Assembly: GCA_003232595.1 (NCBI GenBank)
Contig: QIIJ01000277.1
Span: 1-6,361 of the forward strand
Length of the DNA stretch: 6,361 nt
Source of the DNA: Aurantimonadaceae bacterium
GTDB lineage: Bacteria > Pseudomonadota > Alphaproteobacteria > Rhizobiales > Rhizobiaceae
Direction of reading: 5' to 3'
Positions 1 through 6,019 of this stretch are shown here, piece after piece. Position numbers and translations under genes: made by a program. The notes below the pieces were generated by a model that saw only the letters and a program-made list of their open reading frames with translations, did no database searches and was not told where the DNA came from. The first letter of the stretch is position 1. Every line of letters starts with the position of its first letter.

Positions 1-152
1 GAACGCTCATTTTGCAAAAGGTGCAGCATCCAGTGGGCCAGCTCAACATTGCGGTTACCGGCGCCCTTGGCCTGCCGAAGCGCCTTCATGAAGGCGTCAT
101 AGCCAACGCTGTTTAATTTACCTGTGACGGTTTCCAGGCTGATATCACTCAT
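1..152 (-). CDS. clpV: ClpV/TssH, T6SS sheath-disassembly AAA+ ATPase (N-terminal fragment, continues beyond window)
   Basis: Only the first 50 codons are present, read from an ATG at 152 down to the window edge at 1. The peptide begins MSDISLETVTGKLN and carries the N-domain pattern of ClpB/ClpV proteins: a first helix, then YDAFMKALRQAKGAGN and VELAHWMLHLLQ. The last part matches the family's conserved 'hxVELEHWLLALL' helix. A Shine-Dalgarno sequence (AAGGGA, 159-164) lies 6 nt before the ATG, which supports this start. The gene follows tssG after 18 nt, the usual place for clpV in clusters of this order. ClpV binds contracted TssB/TssC sheath through this N-domain and unfolds it for reuse in the cytoplasm. 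The Walker motifs and ATPase domains lie outside the window, so a general ClpB cannot be excluded from sequence alone. The context makes ClpV far more likely. Confidence 0.9.
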   Translation of the reverse strand, partial: MSDISLETVTGKLNSVGYDAFMKALRQAKGAGNRNVELAHWMLHLLQNER

Positions 153-158
153 AATATA

Positions 159-164
159 TCCCTT
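159..164 (-). promoter_or_regulatory. Ribosome binding site of clpV
   Basis: AAGGGA on the minus strand ends 6 nt before the ATG at 152. It fixes the start of a gene of which only a fragment is visible. Confidence 0.7.
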
Positions 165-170
165 TTGGTT

Positions 171-1193
171 TTAATTTACATTATCAATTGCTTGTGTATT
201 TTGTCGCCGCTCCATTGGATCAAAACGTGCATTGTCGAGATAAACATCTTCTGGCGCGTCATTGTCAGGATCGATCCACGCTGTCCACCCAAGCTGACCG
301 GAAACGCCCAATTGGGTTGGCGGGGCGCATCGGGCTGGAAGTGACAGTTGAATATCAAACTCATAGCGATAACCCAGATAGAAAAATATCAGATCCGTAA
401 GGTTGTCTGATAGTTCGCCCGAGGGCAAGAACTTCCGATATTGGTCCAGATCGGCGGCTTTGATCGCAATGCGGATTTTTTCGTTGATGCTATAAATGTG
501 CGCGCCAAGAAATACGTTTTTCCCGAGCGAATAGCCGCTGGAACCAAGACTTGCCATGTCGGATGGTTCAAACGACAGCCAGGAGCCGATGCGCTCCTGA
601 ACTTCGATATCAACGCCAAAGACACCTCGGATTAACTGCATAAGGCGCGGTCCGCTTTTGATGCGGGAGCCGACCAGACCGGCAAATGAGAGTTTTGCAA
701 TATCATCAACACTGTCACGATTGAAGTAGCTGTCGCTGCCGATGCCTGCAACCGAGCCTACATATGAAAAGAACCGGTCTTCCTTTGGTCTGTCGAACTG
801 GCCTATTGGCCGGGCGTCCGACCAGGCACGAAAAAATAGCTGCCGGAACCGATTGCCGAATATGTCTAGAAATCGTGAAAACGACGGGTCGTGCCGGTTG
901 TTCCAGCTATAGGCCTCGATGGTTTTATCAAGTGGTAAAGCCCCTTGCGGTCCGAGAAAGCCCAGGAATTTGGAGTATAACTCTGGCACACCATCAGGCT
1001 TGTTTTCAAAGCGTACAACATTGGATGCGGCAAAATCGAGGAAAGGATCCTGATACAGATTAACAATATCCTCGGCCATTCTGGCACTGTCGCCAATCCG
1101 CGGTTTGTCCGGCGAAGCGCGTTCCAGTTCTCGCAGGACGGTAAAGAAATCAAATCGCCAGGGTTCTGCTGCAAGGTCATCACGAAAGGTCAT
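171..1193 (-). CDS. tssG: TssG, T6SS baseplate protein (VasB/ImpH family)
   Basis: A 340-residue protein, the normal length for TssG. The N-terminus (AAEPWRFDFFTVLRELE, about residues 8-24) matches the family's 'eP..fdFFqavRlLe' opening. FLGFLGPQGALP (76-87) is the hallmark 'FlGLtGp.GpLP' motif, and FLDIFGNRFRQLFFRAW (108-124) is the 'FLDlFnHRl.sLfyrAw' motif. The C-terminal LGWTAWI (301-307) fits the usual 'LG..tWlg' ending. TssG combines with TssF and TssK in the baseplate wedge (known for the family). The ATG overlaps the tssF stop codon as ATGA, and no good Shine-Dalgarno is visible before it (GGTCGGTTGTT), so translation is probably coupled to tssF. The codons for the FLG and FLD motifs are intact, with no sign of decay. 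Confidence 0.95.
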   Translation of the reverse strand: MTFRDDLAAEPWRFDFFTVLRELERASPDKPRIGDSARMAEDIVNLYQDPFLDFAASNVVRFENKPDGVPELYSKFLGFLGPQGALPLDKTIEAYSWNNRHDPSFSRFLDIFGNRFRQLFFRAWSDARPIGQFDRPKEDRFFSYVGSVAGIGSDSYFNRDSVDDIAKLSFAGLVGSRIKSGPRLMQLIRGVFGVDIEVQERIGSWLSFEPSDMASLGSSGYSLGKNVFLGAHIYSINEKIRIAIKAADLDQYRKFLPSGELSDNLTDLIFFYLGYRYEFDIQLSLPARCAPPTQLGVSGQLGWTAWIDPDNDAPEDVYLDNARFDPMERRQNTQAIDNVN

Positions 1194-3145
1194 AACAACC
1201 GACCGGATCCCGACCGCGGTGGCCAGGTTTTGATGATGCCGCGCTGGGTCGATTCAATGACTGTCTGGGTGAAAGAATTCATCGAGGTATATTCGGCAAA
1301 GAACCGGTCAAGTGCTGCGCCGATCAAAAAGATACCGCTACCCTCAAATGCTTTTTCATCGATCTTGACTGTAATTTCAATGCCACGCGCTGCATTAAAT
1401 CCGTTGTCCTGACGAATTCGGCGAACAATGGCGCGACTTTTGATGCTTTCAATGCCGCGAATGCGCCGCTCGGTAACTGTGTCAGATAAATCTGCGAAGA
1501 TCGACAGCAATTCGCGAACACCACCGGCCCGGTCAGAAGAAGAACGGTCAAGCAGCCCCAGGTGATTGAGGCTCAACAGGTTGATAAGTTTCCACAAAAC
1601 AGTGCCGCTTGGCGCACTGTCGTGCTGCTTTTTCTCCAGATGAACCAGGGATTCTCGTGGCGGGGTCGGCCCTGCAACGCAGGCAAGTTCGATGGATGTA
1701 TCATTAGCAAGATAAAAATCCGCGCCAGCCTCGCCAATTGGCAGTTGATCGGTTAAATGCCGGTTGCTTGCCTTGCATCGAACACTTAGTTCACGAACCC
1801 GGTCCTTGTCATCAAGCGCCTCGGGTTCATGCAGGGAGAGGAACAACTCGGTTCCGGTGTAGTTGCTCTGAACTCCAAAACGTTTTTCTTCTGTCGTTCG
1901 ACGTCTTGGCACCCTTCGCACAGTATAGAACAGCGCATTATCCACTGGCGTATTGCCGGTTGGCAGGGTGTAAAGTGGGAATACCCTCACTTTTTCCTTG
2001 CTGCCTGGATAATGCGCAAATACATCAATCAGTTTGTGGGCCTCAAAATCCATGGGTTTACTGCGGTCGGGCAGGACATGATGTTCATGCTCCCGCGTTC
2101 TGATCGGAATGCGCGAGCAATTCATTTCAAAGAAATTTGAAGCTGCTGCTGAATAAAGCGAAAACATTCCCGGTTTAACAGCTGATGCAAGCCGTGAAAT
2201 GCTTGTGTTGAATTCAATCAGAACATCAACTTCTGAAGCATCAATTTTGGACAAAACCTTGCGCAGGTTTTTGATCCTAAACCCGAGAAATTTGTTGGGG
2301 AAAGTAAAAAACTCTCGCAGAATTTCAAAACCCGAAAATACCCGGTCATCCTGATCGAACAGTTTTTCATCCGGGTCAAATCCGATTTGTTCAATAATAT
2401 CCGGATTGCCGATTATAAATTTCGCATCCCCAAATTCATCCAGATAGCGGAAGCTGATCCGGTTGCAGTTGGCAAACAATTGCTCGTAAATGGCATCGGT
2501 GTCGTTGGCCGGCCCCAGCAAATGAATGTGCAGAGTATCAATGCTACATTCTTTCAGCGGTGCAGGCTCGTCTTTCTTCGACTTTTTCTTTTTGCTGTCA
2601 GGAGACATGGTGCGGCGCTGAAGTCTCAAGCGGAGCCCGGCAGTTGTGCCAGGCTTGATTTCAAGGCCCAGAGCCTGAAGTGGAGCAGGGGCCGGATAAT
2701 ATTCAGATTTCTCCAGATGCAGCGGCCACAGGGACAATTCGCTGCTCAATTGGTAGCGACAGGATACCCGGCGTTCCTGCTCTATATAAACGGCATCAAT
2801 ATAGGAGCCCTTTTTAAAATGAATACCATCAAGCAGGTTTGGATCATCATATGAAGGGCTTGCCTGGACCAGTGCTGCTGACGGTATCGGGGCCAGATAG
2901 TTCGGCAGGATCTGGTCAAGCAGCGCTGTAGTGAACTCCGAAAATTCGCTTTTCAGTTTCAACTGAACTCGCGCTGCCATAAAGGCAGATCCCTCCAGCA
3001 ACCCCGCAAGACCCGGGTCCATGGTTTCTGCTGTGAGCCCGCCAAGTCTTTCGGCAACACCTGGAAACTCTGCAGCAAAATCTGCCGACCTCTCGTAGAG
3101 GATTTTAAGCTCGCGGTTGTAGTATTCAAGAAATTCGCGGTTCAT
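1190..3145 (-). CDS. tssF: TssF, T6SS baseplate protein (VasA/ImpG family)
   Basis: A 651-residue protein, somewhat longer than many TssF (roughly 580-630). The N-terminus is typical: LEYYNRELKILYE (6-18), AAEFPGVAERLGG (24-36), then a 'LLEGSAFMAARVQLKLKSEF' segment (49-68) and NYLAPIPSAALVQ (82-94). Mid-protein, LREFFTFPNKFLGFRI (276-291) and EHHVLPDRSKPMDFEAH (354-370) match strongly conserved family blocks. The C-terminus contains the usual 'NSFTQTVI...' and WPPRSGSGRLL (641-651). TssF pairs with TssG and TssK around the VgrG spike (family knowledge). A lysine-rich stretch (SKKKKSKK, 184-191) may account for some of the extra length. It starts 17 nt after tssE, with a modest AGGCG (3150-3154) 4 nt before the ATG, and it overlaps tssG by 4 nt. 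Confidence 0.96.
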   Translation of the reverse strand: MNREFLEYYNRELKILYERSADFAAEFPGVAERLGGLTAETMDPGLAGLLEGSAFMAARVQLKLKSEFSEFTTALLDQILPNYLAPIPSAALVQASPSYDDPNLLDGIHFKKGSYIDAVYIEQERRVSCRYQLSSELSLWPLHLEKSEYYPAPAPLQALGLEIKPGTTAGLRLRLQRRTMSPDSKKKKSKKDEPAPLKECSIDTLHIHLLGPANDTDAIYEQLFANCNRISFRYLDEFGDAKFIIGNPDIIEQIGFDPDEKLFDQDDRVFSGFEILREFFTFPNKFLGFRIKNLRKVLSKIDASEVDVLIEFNTSISRLASAVKPGMFSLYSAAASNFFEMNCSRIPIRTREHEHHVLPDRSKPMDFEAHKLIDVFAHYPGSKEKVRVFPLYTLPTGNTPVDNALFYTVRRVPRRRTTEEKRFGVQSNYTGTELFLSLHEPEALDDKDRVRELSVRCKASNRHLTDQLPIGEAGADFYLANDTSIELACVAGPTPPRESLVHLEKKQHDSAPSGTVLWKLINLLSLNHLGLLDRSSSDRAGGVRELLSIFADLSDTVTERRIRGIESIKSRAIVRRIRQDNGFNAARGIEITVKIDEKAFEGSGIFLIGAALDRFFAEYTSMNSFTQTVIESTQRGIIKTWPPRSGSGRLL

Positions 3146-3162
3146 TTATCGCCTGCTGACTG

Positions 3163-3720
3163 TCAAGACGGGGCAAGCTTGGACAATTGGACCTTTCCAG
3201 AACCCACATCGACCTCTGCAACAAACTCTATTGGAATGTCCAGCGGTTTGCTGAGCATTTCCGCCGAAATCTGGTAGCGCATTTTCTGGTTGGTCTCGTC
3301 AAATACCTTGCTGCGTTCAACACTGAGTGTTTCTGAATTAAGCCGCGGCTCGTGCTGCAGCAGTGCATTGATCAGGTCTGCAGCGATATTATCAGTGCCG
3401 CGCTCGTCGCTGGTCAGATGCGCCACATCGTAAAGGCCGAAATTGAGGACAGATTTTTTAACATAATCAAGCCCGGACAAATCTTCGATTGAATCAAGGT
3501 CAATGGTATTGACCAGCGATGACAGGTCAATGGAAAGGTCACGCTTGAGGATCGCTTCATTGGCACCCCGTCGTTTTAATGAGCCACGGCCTGACAGGAC
3601 TTTCTCTCCGCCAACTCTTTCATCAATTTTTTTCTTGGCATCACCCGCATCAAATGCGTCGCGAAACGCGTGCATCAGCGGAATTTGGAATTGGTCGGTT
3701 TTTTCTTTTTTTTTTCTCAT
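3163..3720 (-). CDS. tssE: TssE, T6SS baseplate gp25-like protein
   Basis: A 185-residue protein of the phage T4 gp25/IraD-like family, close to the usual TssE size. The gp25-like domain spans about residues 55-178. It begins with 'ILKRDLSIDLSSLVNT' (57-72), carries KKSVLNFGL (88-96), then DNIAADLINALLQHEPRL (110-127 plus the EPRL core at 134-137), and ends in the strand PLDIPIEFVAEVDV (169-182). The EPRL motif and the SVLNFGL block are diagnostic. TssE is thought to nucleate the sheath by a gp25-type handshake with TssB/TssC. The N-terminal about 50 residues are basic and low in complexity. Codons 2-5 form an A10 run. There is no good Shine-Dalgarno (the upstream bases are TTCTGGACA), so the start is less certain. 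Met16 (3675-3673) is an in-frame alternative, also without a Shine-Dalgarno. The gene is separated from hcp by a structured 147-nt gap, so its expression may be lower than that of hcp. Confidence 0.93.
   Translation of the reverse strand: MRKKKEKTDQFQIPLMHAFRDAFDAGDAKKKIDERVGGEKVLSGRGSLKRRGANEAILKRDLSIDLSSLVNTIDLDSIEDLSGLDYVKKSVLNFGLYDVAHLTSDERGTDNIAADLINALLQHEPRLNSETLSVERSKVFDETNQKMRYQISAEMLSKPLDIPIEFVAEVDVGSGKVQLSKLAPS
3699..3715 (-). repeat. A10-G-A6 homopolymer tract at the 5' end of tssE
   Basis: In the coding sense, codons 2-7 of tssE contain ten consecutive A (3715-3706), one G (3705), then six A (3704-3699). They encode RKKKEK. A further A7 lies at 3633-3627 (codons 29-31). I traced the indel consequences by hand. 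Loss of one A gives TGA at codon 15, overlapping the in-frame Met16 as TGATG (3677-3673). Gain of one A gives TGA at codon 24. The tract is long enough for slipped-strand mutation, polymerase slippage or sequencing error. Confidence 0.85.
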
Positions 3721-3768
3721 TGTCCAGAACCAGCGATAAAAACAAAAATGCAGGCTTTATCCAAATTC

Positions 3769-3811
3769 AATTTGAGTTTGAATAGTAAATCCGGCTGTAA
3801 CAACTCAAATT
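3769..3811. repeat. Perfect 10-bp inverted repeat in the hcp-tssE gap
   Basis: AATTTGAGTT (3769-3778) and AACTCAAATT (3802-3811) are exact reverse complements separated by 23 nt. The left arm also overlaps a compact palindrome CAAATTCAATTTG (3762-3774). The arms are AT-rich and the loop is long, so an RNA stem would be modest. A regulator binding site, or one partner of alternative folds with the neighbouring 3825-3860 stem, are other possibilities. No U-run follows directly on the minus strand, although a T-rich stretch (TTTTTGTTTTT) occurs further along at 3749-3739, close to tssE. Confidence 0.6.
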
Positions 3812-3824
3812 ACACCAGACAGGT

Positions 3825-3860
3825 AATCACTCCGCAACATTGTTGTGTTGCGAAGTGATT
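3825..3860 (-). promoter_or_regulatory. Stem-loop just downstream of hcp (mRNA stabiliser or attenuator candidate)
   Basis: Bases 3825-3831 (AATCACT) pair with 3854-3860, and 3833-3839 (CGCAACA) pair with 3846-3852. There is a single 1x1 mismatch (3832/3853) and a 6-nt loop (3840-3845), giving 14 base pairs. The stem begins 7 nt after the hcp stop codon in the direction of transcription. The bases that follow it (ACCTGTCTGG) contain no U-tract, so it is not a standard rho-independent terminator. Its position between a highly demanded tube gene and low-copy baseplate genes fits an intercistronic 3'-end protector or partial attenuator. That role is inferred, not shown. Confidence 0.7.
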
Positions 3861-3867
3861 GATTTGA

Positions 3868-4359
3868 CTATGATGCCGCAGTATTCTTGGCAAAGTCCCA
3901 ACCCTGCGGTGTTGCCGCACCAGCAGAACCATCTTCATTCTGCTTGGTATAGGTTGTGACATATTTCCGGAAATTCAAAGTAAGGTGCTCCCCAATCCGG
4001 TCCAGCCCGTCTGCATCGCCATTGGCCTGATAGGAAGTTACAATGATTTCTTCCATTTCGACTTTGAGGTATTCCACCGGGGAATCACCACCAGATTCAC
4101 GACAGGTAAGCGTGCCAGTGGGAATCGGTTTGCCATTACAGCAATACTTCATGATTGCAGGTGTTGAAGCATCTGTATCCTTGGACAATGACATATCACC
4201 ACCGGTGACCTTGCCGCCGCCGCCACCACCATCCTTGTGGGTTGTGCCGCTCTGGACCATGCCCCATGACCAGGAATTAATGTGGATTTCGTTTTGGTGG
4301 GCGGTATCCTTGGCTTCGCCGTCGATGCCTTCCAGTTTTAAAAAGCAGTCCATAGTCAT
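3868..4359 (-). CDS. hcp: Hcp (TssD), T6SS inner-tube protein
   Basis: Read from the ATG at 4359 this gives 163 residues, typical of Hcp (about 160-170). I chose it over the upstream ATG at 4386 because a strong AGGAG (4372-4368) lies 8 nt before it, and because MTMDCFLKLEGIDGEAKD aligns with the family's 'fDaFLKidGIkGEs.D' opening. Next come NEIHINSWSWGMVQSG (23-38), a loop with six glycines (44-49), TPAIMKYCCNGK (66-77), and VEYLKVEMEEIIVTSYQ (95-111, the 'veYl.itL.dviItsyq' strand). Hcp forms hexameric rings that stack into the tube propelled by the sheath, and it can carry small effectors in its lumen. The absence of a signal peptide or C-terminal extension makes it a plain tube subunit. 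Odd points are the Gly6 loop and the vicinal pair Cys73-Cys74, with Cys5 and Cys86 also present. Met at 4353 (third codon) is a less likely start. Confidence 0.96.
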   Translation of the reverse strand: MTMDCFLKLEGIDGEAKDTAHQNEIHINSWSWGMVQSGTTHKDGGGGGGKVTGGDMSLSKDTDASTPAIMKYCCNGKPIPTGTLTCRESGGDSPVEYLKVEMEEIIVTSYQANGDADGLDRIGEHLTLNFRKYVTTYTKQNEDGSAGAATPQGWDFAKNTAAS

Positions 4360-4474
4360 AACGTATTCTCCTATCTGAATTTTCACTTGTTTGAGTTGTG
4401 CCCCAATTTCAAGAGAAGGAATAATCTTCCCAATACTCGAAAATTGGTTACTGATTATTTGTTACTTCAATCTC
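4360..4474 (-). other. 115-nt tssC-hcp intergenic leader
   Basis: This AT-rich gap holds the hcp 5' region. It contains a 7-bp inverted repeat CCAATTT (4403-4409)/AAATTGG (4441-4447), nested around a short GGAA/TTCC pair (4418-4421/4427-4430). It also holds the hcp Shine-Dalgarno. A dedicated hcp promoter could sit here, but I could not find a well-spaced -35/-10 pair or an acceptable sigma-54 -24/-12 site, so none is called. Confidence 0.4.
4368..4372 (-). promoter_or_regulatory. Ribosome binding site that decides the hcp start
   Basis: AGGAG on the minus strand ends 8 nt before the ATG at 4359 and 14 nt before the ATG at 4353. The longer-ORF ATG at 4386 has nothing comparable, and this Shine-Dalgarno would fall inside it. 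It is the best Shine-Dalgarno seen in the window, as expected for the abundant Hcp. Confidence 0.8.
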
Positions 4475-5968
4475 CTAGGTTGCTTTACCCGGCAGGCGAG
4501 ATACCAGGCTCATGCCGATATCCATGCCTTCCAGCTGAAAATGAGGGCGCAGGAAGAAGCGCGCGCCGTAATAACCCGGATTTTCTTCATCCTCGTAGAC
4601 CTCAACTTTGGCCTCGGCCAGTGGTCGTTTTGCTTTTTCAGCTGATGTTGAATTCCTCGGGTCGCCGTCAACATACTGGTAAATCCAGGTCTGCAGCCAC
4701 TTTTCAAGATCAGCCCGCTCCTTGGTTTCGCCAATCTGGTCACGCACCATGCATTTCAGGTAGTGGCTGAAACGAGATACCGCGAACATATATGGCAGGC
4801 GAGAAGAAAGGTTGTCTGATGCAGTCGCCTCCTTCTTGTCGTATTTTTTGGGCCGATAAAGTGACTGGGCTCCGATAAATGCCGCTTTGTCGGTATTCTT
4901 GCGATGAATGAGTGGCAGCAGGCCTGATTTGGATAACTCAGCCTCGCGCCTGTCGCTGATTGCAATTTCAGTTGGACATTTAAGATCGATGTCACCATCA
5001 TCTGTCGGGAACGTGTGGGATGGCAGATTGATGACTTCACCACCCGACTGCACACCGCGAATGCGTACGGTCCAGCCGTATTCCTTATAGGCTCGATTGA
5101 TATTGGCAGCCATTGCATAGGCAGCATTCATCCAACCATATTTGTCGCCCGTGTGGCCGTCAGTTTCTTCTTCGAATGCAAATTCTTCAACCGGGTTGGA
5201 CTTTGCACCATAGGGTTCACGGGAAAGAACCCGTGGCATGCAAAGACCCACATATCGGGAATTTTCTGAGTCCCGGAGAGACTTCCACGCGGCATAATCA
5301 GGTGTATCAAAAATTTTACTCAAATCGCGCGGGTTGGAAAGTTCTGTCCAGGAATCCATGCCCATCAAGGTTGAATTGGCACCGGAAATGAACGGACAAT
5401 GTGCCGCCGCTGATATCTTGCCAAGGTCCCGCAACAGACGAACGTCTGTGGCTGAGTGGTCAAAATGATAGTCGCCGACCAGAGCGCCATAGGGTTCGCC
5501 GCCCAGCTGGCCGAATTCCGCTTCATACAATTTTTTGAACAGCGGGCTTTGGTCCCACTTGGCATCTGGATAGAGCTTAAGATTGCGATACAGCTCCTTT
5601 TTGGAAACATTCATCACCTTTATCTTGAGGGTGGAATCTGTTTCCGAGTTATGAGTGAGATAATGAAATCCGCGCCAGGCGGACTCAATCTGCTGGTATT
5701 CTTCTGAGTGGAGAACCTCGTTCATCTGCGCCGACAATTTTTCGTCGAGACGGGCAATCATTTCATCCAGAGTATCAAGAACATCGTCTTTAATCAGGCT
5801 GGTATCTTCCAGTGCCTGCTGAACCAGGGTGCTAACCGCATTTTCAACTTCGGTGGCCGCCCGCTCGCTGCGCGGTTTGAAGTTCTGCTTCAGAATTTCA
5901 GAAAAATCATCAGCTTCCCGTACCTCGCCCGTGGCTTCGGTTTTGCTGGTTTCTTGTTTTGTTGCCAT
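4475..5968 (-). CDS. tssC: TssC, T6SS contractile sheath large subunit (VipB/EvpB family)
   Basis: A 497-residue protein, the normal TssC length. The N-terminal segment DDFSEILKQNFKPRSERA (20-37) is the usual 'dFasLLkkeFkPks.rA' helix. It is followed by SEEYQQIESAWRGFHYL (88-104), GEPYGALVGDYHFDHS (157-172), SREPYGAKSNPVEEFAFEE (249-267) and the C-terminal RPHFQLEGMDIGMSLVSRLP (474-493). All are hallmark blocks of the family. TssC and TssB form the cogwheel-like cytoplasmic sheath whose contraction drives the Hcp tube. The N-terminal region of TssC homologues is where ClpV engages after contraction (established for VipB; assumed here). AAGGG lies 7 nt before the ATG, and the gene follows tssB after 51 nt. 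Nothing is truncated, and this is a very secure call. Confidence 0.98.
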   Translation of the reverse strand: MATKQETSKTEATGEVREADDFSEILKQNFKPRSERAATEVENAVSTLVQQALEDTSLIKDDVLDTLDEMIARLDEKLSAQMNEVLHSEEYQQIESAWRGFHYLTHNSETDSTLKIKVMNVSKKELYRNLKLYPDAKWDQSPLFKKLYEAEFGQLGGEPYGALVGDYHFDHSATDVRLLRDLGKISAAAHCPFISGANSTLMGMDSWTELSNPRDLSKIFDTPDYAAWKSLRDSENSRYVGLCMPRVLSREPYGAKSNPVEEFAFEEETDGHTGDKYGWMNAAYAMAANINRAYKEYGWTVRIRGVQSGGEVINLPSHTFPTDDGDIDLKCPTEIAISDRREAELSKSGLLPLIHRKNTDKAAFIGAQSLYRPKKYDKKEATASDNLSSRLPYMFAVSRFSHYLKCMVRDQIGETKERADLEKWLQTWIYQYVDGDPRNSTSAEKAKRPLAEAKVEVYEDEENPGYYGARFFLRPHFQLEGMDIGMSLVSRLPGKAT

Positions 5969-5975
5969 TTTAGTG

Positions 5976-5980
5976 CCCTT
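5976..5980 (-). promoter_or_regulatory. Ribosome binding site of tssC
   Basis: AAGGG on the minus strand ends 7 nt before the tssC ATG at 5968, within the 51-nt tssB-tssC gap. It supports the chosen start. Confidence 0.65.
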
Positions 5981-6019
5981 AATAAAATCTGACGGGGTTG
6001 GATGGATAGCTTTGATTAA

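Noticed and set aside
1199..1218. CCGACC repeated near the tssF 3' end
   Set aside because: A two-copy 6-bp repeat inside coding sequence is expected by chance and is explained by the codons of the TssF C-terminus.
2387..2854. 155-codon plus-strand ORF
   Set aside because: It lies wholly antisense within tssF, its product resembles no family I know, and the minus-strand frame carries conserved TssF blocks throughout. It is a shadow ORF.
3825..3860. Calling the hcp stem-loop a rho-independent terminator
   Set aside because: The stem is good, but the bases after it on the minus strand are ACCTGTCTGG, with no U-tract, and the operon clearly continues into tssE.
4043..4378. 111-codon plus-strand ORF antisense to hcp
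   Set aside because: Its composition (proline run opposite the glycine codons) is explained by being the reverse of hcp. There is no ribosome binding site or recognisable domain.
4398..4404. GGGGCAC on the minus strand as a sigma-54 -24 element for hcp
   Set aside because: The spaced TTGC-type -12 element is missing (AACTCAAAC follows), so it does not meet the sigma-54 consensus.
4387..4770. Plus-strand ORF spanning the tssC-hcp gap and the tssC 3' end
   Set aside because: Most of it is antisense to the strongly conserved TssC C-terminus. The product shows no domain and no good start signal.
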